A stretch of DNA of 64,000 nucleotides from Heterotrichella gracilis. Its lineage: Eukaryota > Sar > Xanthophyceae > Tribonematales > Xanthonemataceae. The translations under genes and the position numbers were made by a program. Below the pieces are notes generated by a model. That model was not told the DNA's origin. It ran no database searches and saw only the letters and a program-made list of their open reading frames with translations. The number at the start of each line of letters is the position of its first letter. The first letter of the stretch is position 1. This document shows, in pieces, positions 24,441 to 35,625 of the stretch. The DNA lies in assembly GCA_032358255.1 (NCBI GenBank), contig JAULBX010019965.1, positions 124,001 to 188,000 of the forward strand, read 5' to 3'.

Positions 24441-27400
24441 TCACGCCGCAACCAGCCCCTCCTCTTCTGCCGAGCTCTCCGCCCGCAGCCCTCCCCCCCT
24501 CCTCTCCCTCACCTCCCGCTCCACCCGCGCCCGCTCCTCCCGCACCCTCTCCTCCACCGCCTGCGCCTGGCTGGCATCAGCCATGTCCTGGTGCAGCTGG
24601 CGCTGCTGGGAAGCTGCGGCGCGGTACATGGTCGCTGCGCGCGCCTTCTGGCGCTCGGCAGCCGCAAGGGCGGCGGCCTCCTGGCGCCGCAGCTCGGTGG
24701 CTTGCCTGGGGGATGGGTTGATGATTGTGGTCAGGATTAGTGCTGGGGACCCTCGCGGTTTTTGCGATTCGCTTTACTAGCCCTGGGCTGGCGTTCAGTA
24801 ATACCGGCCGCTTTTCAAGAATATTACCGCACCCCAGTCCAGGGCTGGGATGCAAATCAAAGCCGGAGGGGGAAATGCTGGGGACCCTCGCGGTTTTTGC
24901 GATTCGCTTCACTATCCCTGGACTGGCGTTCAGTAATATCGGCCGCTTTTCAAGAATATTACCGCACCCCAGTCCAGGGCTGGAAAGCAAATCAAAGACG
25001 GGGGAGGAAATGCTGGGGACCGGTTTTTGTGATTCGCTTTACTAGCCCTGGACTGGCGTTCAGTAATATCGGCCGCTTTTCAAGAATATTGCCGCACCCC
25101 AGTCCAGGGCTGGATTGCAAATCTAAGCCGGGGGGGGAAATGCTGGGGACCCTCGCTGTTTTTTTCATTCGCTTTACTAGCCCTGGACTGGCGTTCAGTA
25201 ATATCGGCCGCTTTTCAAGAACATTGCCGCACCCCAGTCCAGGGCTGGGATGCAAATCAAAGCCGGGGGGGGAAATGCTGGGGACCCTTGCGGTTTTTGC
25301 GATTAGCTTCACTATCCCTGGACTGGCGTTCAGTAATATCGTCCGCTTTTCAAGAATATTGCCGCACCCCAGTCCGGGCTGGTATGCAAATCATATATCG
25401 CATGATAATATTGAGTAAGGGTAGAGGAAACAGTGGACAGAAGGGCACTGCCCTTCTCTTTGCTAACTCCTCTTTGTTAACCAACATGCCAGGTCAAGGG
25501 CAGGCTGCGTAGCTAATTATTCATTTATTCAAATTGAGTATGGCTAACGCATCAGTACTCAAGCTTTGCTCTCCATGTGTCGCGGCACACACCATACATG
25601 ACTCAGGATTGGCAAGTCAAGGGACACAGGGTTTAGGGGTAAGGGTTCCAGGGCGGCCTCCTGACCCCTTGTAGAGCGTGGCGCCTATAATATGCCATAT
25701 CAACGAAATTTACACATAAAAAAGTCCAGTACTCATCTAGCTGATCACGAAGTGCGAGACAATGTTCTACACACTTTTAAGCATTAATATAATTTCATTT
25801 GATTATTTAAACCAAAAAAAGTAACACACATAGAGATGGGGAAAACTGCTTGCAGCTGCTCACCTCCAAGCATTAATTTAATTGTATGAAAAATAAAACG
25901 TAACATAAATATATGTATGTCGAAAAATTGCTGCAGCTGCTCACCTCTCCAGCTCCGCCAGCTTCTGCTCCAGCTCCCGCACCTGCGCCACCTTCTCCTG
26001 CACAACCCTGGCAGGCACTCGAGCCTCGGCAAGCAGGTCCTTGCCTCGCTGCAGCAGAAGCCCCGCGGCCTGGTCGGTGTTGGAGGCCTCGATGGAGGCG
26101 GACAGGGCTTCGATGGCCTGGAACGGGGAGGGAGGTAAGGGGACAAGGGGGCGGATGAAGGCTCTGATGGCATAAACGGGGAGGAAAATGTGGGTCAAGG
26201 GCCTGCCAGACAAGGTGGTAAGCATGTGTGTGCATTAGATGTGGTAACCCTAAAACCCTAGTAATAACACCCCTGGTTGAACCGAGGCACCCCTCAAAGC
26301 ATATAATTATAATAAGTAGAAGTAATTATTATATATAGAGCATATATTTTTAAATACACCTTCAACTCCTCTGAAAAGTAGTTGGCCCCCGCCGCCCACC
26401 TTTTGTTCCGCCAGCTGTGAAATCTTGGTGGCCTCAGCCATTGCCTCCTCATATTCAAGCGCGGCCCTCTCGGCAGCCTTGCGAGCCCCAGCACTCTGCA
26501 CTGCCATGCGCCCATACTCGCTCTGCACCTGTGGCATTGTCCAGGGGGGCATCATATTGGTTGTTTGAAGCCGACACCCTTGGTCTACATCTGCACTGCA
26601 TTCTCAACGCGGACGTTTCATTGTTGAATCGTTGAAATGAACATTGTTCTGTGTATTCAGTGTAATGTGCAGTGCAGCCATCCCTGCGGCCTCGCGGGCT
26701 CTGCACCTGCACTCGACACCTCCATGCGACCATACTCGCTCTGCACCTGCACCATTGTCCAAAGACAGGGGCTCACTTGGGCGGGGAACCAAAATTGCAG
26801 ATCAGGACGCGGTGGAAGATGGACGCAGGGCAATACAATAATTGTTGCAATAATCATTGTAATATGACAAATTTATGTGTTGTTACCGTACCCTTGGTCA
26901 AAGCAATGGAGCCCGGCCAGATATAAATATATTCTTTTCATTTACACATATACATACACATATAAATATGTATGCAAGTAGATAAACAAATAAGAGCCCG
27001 CGCTATTGTCCACGCTGTCACCACATGTTGCCATGTGTCCCTGTGATCCGGCACGCCCACCTTGCGCTCACAACTGCCGACAATCGCAATGCGCAACTTG
27101 GCCGTGCCGGATACACCGACACACAGCATCATTTGGTGACAGCGTGGGTAGGTCCTCTGTGGCCATAAGCCTAATCATTGTAATATGACAAATTTATGTG
27201 TTGTTACCGTACCCTTGGTCAAAGCAATGGAGCTCGGCCAGAAATAAATATAATTTTTTCATTTACACATATATATACACATATAAAATGTATGCAAGTA
27301 GATAAACAAATAAGAGCCCGCGCTATTGTCCACGCTGTCACCACATGTTGCCATGTGTCCCTGTGATCCGGCACGCCCACCTTGCGCTCACAACTGCCGA

Positions 27401-30400
27401 CAATCGCAATGCGCAACTTGGCCGTGCCGGATACACCGACACACAGCATCATTTGGTGACAGCGTGGGTAGGTCCTCTGTGGCCATAAGCCTATACTCTT
27501 GGTCTTATGGGGCCAAACCCTAAACCCTAAACCCTAGAATCTTGATGTTATGGTGTATATGGGACTAAACCTTGAACCCTAAACCCTACACTCTTGATGT
27601 TATGGTGTACATGGGCCTACACTGATGCGATTAACATCAGCACAATGCAATTTTGCCACCCACCCCACACACTTTATGGTAATGGTTGGTGTGAGCGCCA
27701 ACTGGAATGAACATTGATCGCAACATCCACTGCGCTGTGGCAATTGCATGCCGTTGCGCGCTGACGTAGCCTGTGCTCCAAGCAATGCTACTGGCTCAAT
27801 ATTGCATATGCAGTCTGCAGGACTCATGGGCTTCACAAATCCATGGCCACTGCGATTGCGGGGAGATCACCTAATAATCACATGAAAAAAAGACATATAC
27901 CATAGCCCACACAAGCCCAATGGGACTGGAGTGAACACTGGTTGAAGATTAACCTAAGGGTGGAATGGATGTCATTGACAATGTGACCGAGGCGGAGGCA
28001 TGGGTATGAAGGTGGGGAAAAGCTGCGGCATGTCTGGTGCAAGCAGTGACCCTGGCGGCTATGCAAGCAAATCTGTCAAACAGCCATGGAACTTTGTGAG
28101 ATCTGCTGTGGGCCTAAAAAGATGGAGGTCAGAGGTGAACATGGCATCGTGGGTGTCAACACCACTGAAGCTGTACACTTCCACACCCATGTCGTAGACC
28201 CAGCACAGGACTCACTGAATTCCATGTTCGGTTGAAATCTCTCCTTGCATAGCCTGCAGGGTCACTGCTTGCACTAAACCAAAACACGCTGCCATAACAT
28301 GTACACGTACGTAACGACCCACAGCTTATGCAACTACCAGCAGCTCAATCCCCATTACCAGGGATACCATGCCCCAGGGATTGTGTTGGTCCCCACCTTG
28401 CGTATGGTTTTCTCCCCCAGCTCCTCAGCTCCACCATGGATTGCCATCCCCCCCTTTCCCCCGCCACCTCCCACCTTGAAAAGACATTGCCGTTTCCTTG
28501 CGGAGGAGCGTAGTTATTTATTTGGCCTTTCCCTTCCACTTGAGCAATGTCGTCCCCTATACATGCCTACCATTATTAGTGATACCATGCCCAGGTGATT
28601 GTGTTGATCCCCACCTTGCGTACAGTCTTCTCCTCCAGCTCCTCCAGCTCCACCAACTTGGCCACAGCCCACCCCCCCTCCTCAACACGCTGGCGGGCAA
28701 GGGTGAGCAGGCCCCCCAGGCGACCAACCTCCGCACGCCTGGGAGGGAGGGGTTTAGGGTTTAGGGTTGCCATAATGTTTGTAGGGTTGCCACAACCTGC
28801 CACCACGTACTCCAGTGGCCCTATTGATGGCGTGTGGCTTTAGGGAGCATAGTATGCTAACCCTGTACTAGGTACATCCACCACACACGCCCACACCTCA
28901 ATCGCATCGTGCAGCTCTCCATCAACTTCAAACCCTAAACCCTAAACCACATCCCACACCCCGAACACATGGGACCAAAACCGCCTGCAATCGTTTGACC
29001 ATCTCCCACCCTGTAGATTTGCAGCCCTTTCCCACCGCGCTGTAAACAACCAACCCCTCCACCCAACTCCACACCACCACCACCTCCCCACAACTCATCT
29101 CCATGCTCCCCCCTCCCCTCCCCCTGCCAACCCCTGCTGACCTGGCAGCCAGCCACACTCAAGTGGGGCGTGTCTCGCAAGGAGGGTGGCGGCAGGTGTG
29201 GACACCTACGCAGCATACAACACCATACTAATTATGCATACTCATTGGCGCTGTGGAGCCCAGAGGTGACTGTTGCGGGGCCGCTGAGGCCCTCCTTTCC
29301 AGTTCTGTGGGCTGTACTACACCAACGAGTACGCATACCTTGCATGGTGTTGAACTGGTTGTACCCTTTGGCTACTCACCTCTTGTCCAGCTACTCCAGT
29401 GCCTGTGCATTAGTGGCCCTGGCCATCTCCTGTAGCTCCTTCACCAACTTGAAACCCTAAACCCTAAAACACACCCCACAACACAGGACAGAAACCCTTC
29501 CCGCGCCTTGGCCATCTCTTACCCTGAAGAAATGCCACACCAACCTGTCGTTGAGCTCCTCCACTGCCTTACCTTCTGCGCATTGGTGGCCCTGGCCCTG
29601 CCCAAGGGAGAAAGCCATGTGCACATCAAGACAGCCAGGCACCGCAGCAGGCGACAGTTGCGTGTGATCAACAATCTCAGCATTGATCACAAGCAGTTGT
29701 CGCCTGCTGAACTGCCTTGCTGTCTTGACGCGCACATGGCTTCCCCCTTGCTGTGCAGCTCCCCATCAGCTTTCTGGCCTCACCCACCTTGAGCTGCGCC
29801 CTTCACCCTATCCAAGGGTTTGCATCCCGCCATATCACACCGCAAACAATCCTACACACATATGACACCATACCCACCTCTCCTTGAGCTCCTCTAGCGC
29901 CTTGGCCTTCTGTGCCTTGGTGGCACAGAACTTAAAATCCTAAACCCTAAAATCACACCCAAAGCAGCAGCAAAAAGAGCCATTGCAGACCATGGCCATG
30001 TACCGCACCCACCTCTCATTGAGCTCCTCCAGCGCCTTGGCCTCTGCGCCTTGGTGACCCTGGCCCTCTGCTGCAGTCCTCCATCAAATCCTAAACCCTA
30101 AAATCACACCCCACAGCACAGGACAAAAACCGCCTGACACGCTTGCAATTGACCATCTCTCACCCTGAAGGAAAGCCACATTTACCTCTTGAGGAGGGCC
30201 TCCCTTGAGAGGGCCAGGGTCATGAGGCGCAGAAGACTTCGGCGCTGGAGTCTTCTGCCCCTTATTGACCCTGGCCCTCTCAAGGGAGGCCCTCTTCACG
30301 GGAGAAGCCAGTGTGCGCATCAAGACAGCCCATCAACTCGTGCAGGAGACGCTTGCTTGTCGCCAACCTTCTTGGCATGAAAGTATGAATGACAACCAAC

Positions 30401-33400
30401 GCCGAGAAAGGTGTTGACAAGCAAGTGCCGCCTGCTGAGCTGCCGTGCTGTCTTGACGCCCACATGACTTCTCCCTTGCCGTGCAACTTTCCCATCAGAT
30501 ACCTGATCTCACCCACCTTGTGCTGCTCCTTCCACCCTATCCGAGGGTTTGCATCCCTCCCTGTGACACCGCAATCACCCCGGCCACCCACACCCGCATT
30601 ACACCCACCACACCCATCTCTTGTGGAGCTCCTCTAGGACCTTACTGGCCCTGGCTCCTCCTACAGCTCCTCCATTCACAGTAAACCAGACCCTAATCAA
30701 TCTCACACCCATGAAACAGGAAAAAGGCCCTTGCAGACCATGGCCATCTACCACACCCACCTCTCATTAAGATCGTCCAGCATCTTGGTCTTCTGCGCCT
30801 TGGTGGCCCTGGCCCTCTCCTGCATCTCCTCCATCAGCTCCCTTGCCTGACCCACCTTGAGCTGTGCCTCCTCTGCCTGCTGGGACTGGGCGGAGGAGAA
30901 GGCGCGCAGGCGATCCGCCTCCTCCAGGAGCGCCAGGGCGCGGGACTCGAATATCTTGGAGTGCTCCCTATGATGGCAGTAAACAATTCAATAAAAGAAG
31001 TCGGTTCATTATGATAAGGTATTTGTGTCATGATTTGAGCTGTCCCTCCCCTGCCTGCTGGGACTGGGCGGAGGAGAAGGCGCGCAGGCAGCCTCCTCTG
31101 GTAGAGCCAGGGCGCGGGACTAAAAGATTTGGAGTGCTTTATGGATGGCACCCAAAAGACAAATTGGCAATGTAAAAAAAAGCTTGTTGTGCATACTGCA
31201 GCACCTGGGCATGAAATTCAAGGGTAAAGGTGCACCCTAGGTTGAGAAATATGTATACAACATGAAAAAAGATAATATGAATCATTTTCTGGACTTGTAA
31301 TCACTCACGACATAGCCACCGCCTCCTTTGCTCCTTGCGCCGCCATCGCCTGCCAGGCCCGCCCCTGCTGCAGCGGCTCCTGCGCATCCATGGCCACCGC
31401 CTCCTCGTGCTGCTTGGCCAACTGGGCCTCCTCAAGAAGCACTTGCAGGTCCTTCTGGCAACGGGGCAAAAGGGAAAGTGGTGTGAGAGCGCGGCAGGGT
31501 AATTAACAAGAATTCTGTTGTTTTTTAAATGTGGTTTTACAAGTTTATAAAGCCTTGTATAAGCTGATCTTGGTGATGTGGTGGTAAGATCCAGCGCCAC
31601 CTCCTCGCGCTGCTTGGCCAGCTGGGCCTCCTCAAGAAGCACAAGGAGATCATCCTGAAGAGGGGGGCCCAAGGGGGTGAGGCAGCAACAGGGCGGATCG
31701 GAAGGGGGGCATTTTGTTTGTGGTTGTAATGTGTTCCTGATGGTGTGGGGCTTGTGCAAGGTGGCCTTGGTGGTCTGGGGGTAACATGCATTGCCACGGC
31801 TTCCTCGCGCTGCTTAACCAGCTCAGCCTCCTTGAGAATCACCTGCATGTCCTCCTGGACTCGGCAGGGGGGGTGTGGGGTTGTGGGCAAGCAAAGGGCA
31901 GGTAACATTGTAGAGGATACTTCCAATGGGGTGCCCACAGAACTGGTAAAAAGGGAAACAGATGGCACCGGTGCGCGAATGGCAGGAGGCTGGCAGTGTG
32001 TAAAACATGCACTTAGTTGGATACTGGTACTTCATGCCATACTAGTAGGCGGGTAAGGGCTCCCCAGCAGCGCTAAACCCTCCCTACGAGCGCATACATG
32101 CATACTATCATGGCATAGGATATCCCATCCCAACAGGTGCATGTTTTGGCCACTGCCAGACCCCGGCCGCTGGCGCACCAGTACCACCCATTTCCCCATT
32201 CACCAGGTTTGTCAGACTGTTGGGGACTGGTATTCTGACCGTCTGACAACAGCAGCCAGATCTAGAATAAAGACAATTTTAACTTCACCTCTGGCTCCTG
32301 AAGTGGTGCAAGCGGTTCCGGGACTAGTGTAGTGACAAGCATGAAGAGTACAAGCAGCAAGATACAAGCCCCACTGATCTTATATTCTCAGACCCATTGC
32401 ACTGCCACCCCTCTCTCCCCTCCCTCCCCACATTACCTTGATCCTGTTGGCTTCCGCCTCCACCTCAGCTGACTAGCCTATTATATATACACTTCTATAT
32501 TTATTTGCTTTCTCCTAATATACCTTGATCTTGTTGGCCTCCCCCTCCACCTCAGCACTGCGCCTAACCAATTGCCCCTCGAGCTGCATGACAGCCGCAC
32601 CCTGTTGACTCGTTGCACTACCACCGCCACCTCCCGCCCTCCCCCCCCGTACCTTGATCCTATTTGCCTCCGCCTCCACCTCAGCAGCACTGCGCTTGGC
32701 CTCCTGCCCCTCCTGCTGCATGACAGCCGCGCCCTGCTCGGCCACCTCTGCTTTCTCCACAGTGGCATCCACGCGCGCGCCCTGCACCAGCGCCACGTCG
32801 CGGGCTTCGGCCGCCTCCTGCCGCATCTCACGCGCCACGCGGGTGACCGCAGCCTCGTGGGCCGCCTCCTGGGTGGACATATCGTTGCCAAGGGTGGTAA
32901 AGGTGGTAAGGGAGGGAGGGAGGGAGGGAGGGAGGAGCGAGGTAAGGAGGGAGGGAGGTGGGTAGGTAGGTAGGTGGTAAATAGGTAGGTAGGTTTCCTG
33001 GCCACATTGCAAGAATGGCGATCAGCGTTGACACCCGCCGGTCCTAGGTGGCCTCCTACTGGCCATGCAATCTTGGACTAGGGGGTTTTTCCCCATAAAT
33101 CTCATGGCATGTTCAATTCTTCAAGTAACGGGTATTCGATCAACTACCGACACCATCAAAAAATTATGACTTCTTTAAATATCAATGGCATTGCTTGATC
33201 AATATCCTTGGTACTACTAAGGATGAACTGTTTGTTTGGTTCAATCCTACAAATTTGGCCACTGCCACTCAATCTGCTCACACTGCAGACTGTGCAGACA
33301 GGTCAGGGCAGCGTAGATGATAGGTTGCCAAGGACCACTTTCCAATCCTCACGGCAGAAATTCAGACAGTCTACACACTGCAAGAATAAGACAGTGGTCT

Positions 33401-35625
33401 TTGCAATTTACCATCTCTGCTGCCTTGACCAGTCTGCACATTGCACAAGGTGAGCAGTGGAGTGTAATGCAGTGATTTATCAGGTGTGACAATGGTTTGC
33501 AACACTTTTTATCCACGAATAATCAGGCTGATAAATTCACCACTTGTGATGCAGTCATCAACAATGGCAAATTTGAGAATTGTCCTGAGCATATGCCATG
33601 AATAAAGGTTCATCTCCAATCATTGTGTTATTACATTATGTTGACTGAGTAAGATTCAGGTGTCACATTGCATGGTTTCAAAAAAGAATCAAATACACCC
33701 AAAATATAAAGTTTCACTATTACCACTGATACGAGTAGTTTGATGGACAGCACACCCATTACCCACCGTCGCCGCCTCAGCGTGCACCACAGGTCCCGCC
33801 CGAGCCTTCTCCGGGGTCAAGGGCTGCTCCACAGGCGTGATGGGGTGGGTGGGAAGCACCACACCCTCCGCTGAAGCCGCCTCCCCCACAGGCAGCTGCC
33901 CCACAAACACCTCCGGGGTCTCGCGGGCTGTGGGAGCAACAGGGGTGGGTGCTGGGGGTGGTGAGGAGGGGTGGGTGGGTGCCATGGTGGTGGTGGTGGT
34001 GGTGGTGGTGGCGGCAGCAGCGATGGCTGCGCCGGTTGTAATAGCAGGACCCAGTGTGGCATGGGTTGCTGGTGGTGGTGGTGATGTGGGTGCCATGGTG
34101 GTGGTGGCAGGGGTGGTGGTGGCGGCAGTGGTGGCGGTGCCAGTGGCAATTGCAGGGGCCACCGCGGCATGGGTTGCTTTGGACTCCTCCACGAATTGGT
34201 CAGTCCCTGAGGGACCGCCGGTGGAAGGTGGGACAGTGGCTGTGTGAGGGGTAAGGACGATGGCCCCAATGGGACGTGTCAGTCGGTGAAGCGGCGGTCC
34301 CCATCTACTAGATGTCGATGACATGACGTACGCTACCAGGGTTGCTTCTTGCGTGCACATTAAGGGTTTAGGGTTTAGGGTTTAAGCTAGCTATGGTGTT
34401 ACTCAAAACCCCTCATCTGAAGCCTGGAGGTTAGTTTCACACTGTTCCCATTCCTTAACCTAGGAGTTAAGAAACTGCTGCTGCAATAGCATGCCCCAAA
34501 CTTTGCACAAATTCACAGGGCATGCGATTGCAACAGCCATACCTGACTCGTAGGGAAAATGTGAAACTATAGATGGGAAAAAATGGGGAAAATGGGGGGA
34601 AATGGGGAAAATGTGAAGCTATAGATTTAACGCAAAAGTAGCTTTGGGTGCACAGTCACCATGGTGAGGACAAACCTGCAGGATAGTCCACACACCTGCT
34701 GTTGCGGCAGCTACCCCACCCGCTGCAGCCGGAGCTGTCTCGTTAGGCGGGCTCATGCCGATGGAGGTCTTGAACTTTGCAGCAGCGGTGCGCAGCCGGC
34801 CCTTCATGCCGCGGGGCTTGCCAGTGGCACCTTCCTGGGTGGGACCGCCCTGCACAGGACATCGCAGTTAAACACCCTCTATTTGTTCATGACACCATGA
34901 TATGGCATGGCACGCTGTCACTGCTCAAAACGCTCTCCTGTAATTGTAATCCTATCATGGATTTTTGATATTTTTATTTAATCGTAATGGTCCGCAAACA
35001 AAGGGTTGCCAGTACTTCGCATCAAAACTACTTTACTTCAAAGTGCACATATGTCAAGATGCTGCAACCTTTCACCAGACTGAAAATATACCTGCCATTA
35101 ATGTTGCTTGCCTTCCATAACCATCTCTGTTGCTTTCATTCACAGTGGGATTTAAAAATGTACATCAGAGGCCAAATTCAACAACATGCTATGCACGCAT
35201 GGGAGGGTTACCTGCTGTGCCGCCTGCGCCTCCCTCCCCCTCCACATCTCAAGCACAGACCCTGTCTGTGCAGGCTCAGCTGTGCGCGACTCTGTGTCAG
35301 CCACATGGCCAGCCACCGCTGCATGGGTGCTGACAGGCGTGACAGGTGTCACATGCTGGCCACGTGTCAGGATGGGGCGCGGCTCCACCTTGGCCACAGG
35401 GGTGGTGGTGGCGGGTGGTGCAATGGGGGCACGTTGAGAGCCCCCTCCTTCAGAGCGATCTGATACTGATTGCATCTCCTCATCAGCTGACTGGTAGCTC
35501 TCATGTTCCAGGGTGGTGGTGGTGTCTGTGCGCTGCATGGCGCTCCCTGCGTCCCCTCCATTGTAGACCACCTGCTCTGCCGGGGCGTGCTGGCCTTCAA
35601 GGATCTGGCCGCCGCCCTGTGCTGC
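24441..35625 (-). CDS. Large Ala/Glu/Lys-rich coiled-coil protein (N-terminus not resolved)
   Basis: Exons in order: 35625-35212, 34849-34696, 34239-33767, 32868-32653, 31454-31309, 30967-30761, 28738-28615, 26528-26400, 26117-25945, 24705-24441. The sum is 767 codons with every junction in phase, ending in TGA, which strongly supports the model. The first part is Thr/Pro/Ala-rich and disordered (RTDTTTTLEHESYQSADEEM; MAPTSPPPPATHATLGPA). From about residue 350 it is almost pure coiled coil (EAAHEAAVTRVAREMRQEAA, LLEEAQLAKQHEEAVAM, RALALLEEADRLRAFSSAQ, AALEYEEAMAEATKISQLAE, VREERARVEREVRER). No enzymatic motif or signal peptide; a structural or stress-type role is only a guess. Exon 1 has no ATG at its start, so an upstream exon is likely, or translation starts at 35697 by read-through. 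Introns carry many exon-edge copies, so cassette exons may lengthen the coiled coil. It lies head-to-head with a second coiled-coil gene at 37207. Confidence 0.75.
24741..25395. repeat. 135-bp minisatellite, five copies
   Basis: Copies start at 24741, 24876, 25011, 25141 and 25276, each with TGCTGGGGAC. The period is 135 except copy 3 (130, missing bases after GGGGAC). Copies are highly similar and share CCAGTCCAGGGCTGG and GGCCGCTTTTCAAGAA. It lies in the last intron of the coiled-coil gene. As 135 is 45 codons, the array is open across long frames on both strands, but splicing removes it. Confidence 0.95.
26851..27492. repeat. Two-copy 321-bp tandem duplication with internal inverted repeats
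   Basis: Copies run 26851-27171 and 27172-27492 and are nearly identical, so the duplication is recent. Each contains nested inverted repeats: CCACGCTGTCACCA at 27010-27023 pairs with 27134-27147, and ATCCGGCACG at 27046-27055 pairs with 27103-27112. The second copy has the same arrangement at 27330-27467. A ~140-base foldback (MITE-like or structured RNA) is thus embedded in each unit. Intronic in the coiled-coil gene; CCCTAAA runs follow at about 27520-27590. Confidence 0.9.
29606..29747. repeat. Long foldback hairpin 1 (~65-bp arms)
   Basis: The left arm 29606-29671 is complementary, with scattered mismatches, to the right arm 29683-29747 around an 11-base loop. The inner stem is strongest: GTGATCAA/TTGATCAC and GCAGGCGACA/TGTCGCCTGC. 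The outer stem pairs AAGCCATGTGC with GCACATGGCTT. Confidence 0.85.
30194..30294. repeat. Foldback hairpin 2 with a perfect 29-bp outer stem
   Basis: 30194-30222 is perfectly complementary to 30266-30294 (29 of 29). An inner 10-bp stem GCAGAAGACT (30229-30238) pairs with AGTCTTCTGC (30249-30258) around a 10-base loop. The whole 101-base block is one hairpin. Confidence 0.9.
30300..30475. repeat. Foldback hairpin 3, related to hairpin 1
   Basis: The left arm 30300-30365 and right arm 30413-30475 are complementary with mismatches (GGGAGAAG...ATCAAGACAGC against GCTGTCTTGACG...CTTCTCCC) around a ~47-base loop. Its sequence and flanks match hairpin 1, so the two are copies of one module about 700 bp apart. 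Confidence 0.8.
31588..31854 (-). repeat. Two exon copies (LLEEAQLAKQ module), one a candidate cassette exon
   Basis: The 5' part of exon 31454-31309 recurs at 31660-31588 (VLLEEAQLAKQREEVALD) and at 31854-31786 (VILKEAELVKQREEAVAM). The second has an acceptor (GTCCAG) and a weak GTTACC donor, is 69 bp, starts and ends in phase 0, and could be spliced in as 23 extra coiled-coil residues. Confidence 0.75.
32437..32601 (-). repeat. Two copies of the 3' edge of exon 32868-32653, one in-frame
   Basis: 32601-32524 encodes AAVMQLEGQLVRRSAEVEGE and ends NKIK before a GTATAT donor. It has an acceptor (CAACAG), is 78 bp and phase 0, so it is a plausible cassette exon. A shorter third copy (SAEVEAEANRIK plus a GTAATG donor) ends at 32437. 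Confidence 0.8.
32888..32998. repeat. GGGA/GGTA simple repeats
   Basis: Purine-rich stretch of tandem GGGA then GGTA units (best at 32910-32935 and 32960-32995), intronic in the coiled-coil gene. Confidence 0.9.

Larger units (their letters stand above)
28380..30700 (-). repeat. Array of degenerate exon/intron modules in the coiled-coil gene
   Basis: Pieces of exon 30967-30761 (encoding AQLKVGQARELMEEMQERAR and RATKAQKTKMLDDLNER) recur at about 30607-30675, 30480-30525, 30009-30080, 29876-29935, 29760-29800, 29530-29600 and 29377-29450. Most are followed on the plus strand by AAACCCTAAACCCTAAAA and a CACACCCCACA(G/A)CACAGGACA block (about 28930, 29452, 29933, 30085, 30680). A partial copy of exon 28738-28615 lies at about 28388-28500. 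Copies are diverged and mostly broken as coding units. Confidence 0.8.

Noticed and set aside
24762-25418. 218-residue ORF over the minisatellite (and its minus-strand counterpart)
   Set aside because: The open frame is a by-product of a 135-base unit lacking stops; it lies within an intron of a well-supported gene.
26938-27452. Repeated 64/77-residue minus-strand ORFs (GTAKLRIAIVGSCERK...) in the 321-bp pair
   Set aside because: No flanking splice sites joining them in phase to the host gene and no recognised family; treated as part of an inverted-repeat unit.
27515-27600. Chromosome end or true telomere
   Set aside because: CCCTAAA runs are only 2-4 units long, interstitial, in both orientations, and flanked by genes on both sides.
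33817-34247. Val/Gly-rich and Pro-rich ORFs antiparallel to the coiled-coil gene
   Set aside because: They are shadows of the Thr/Pro-rich exon 34239-33767, whose phase fits the rest of the minus-strand gene.
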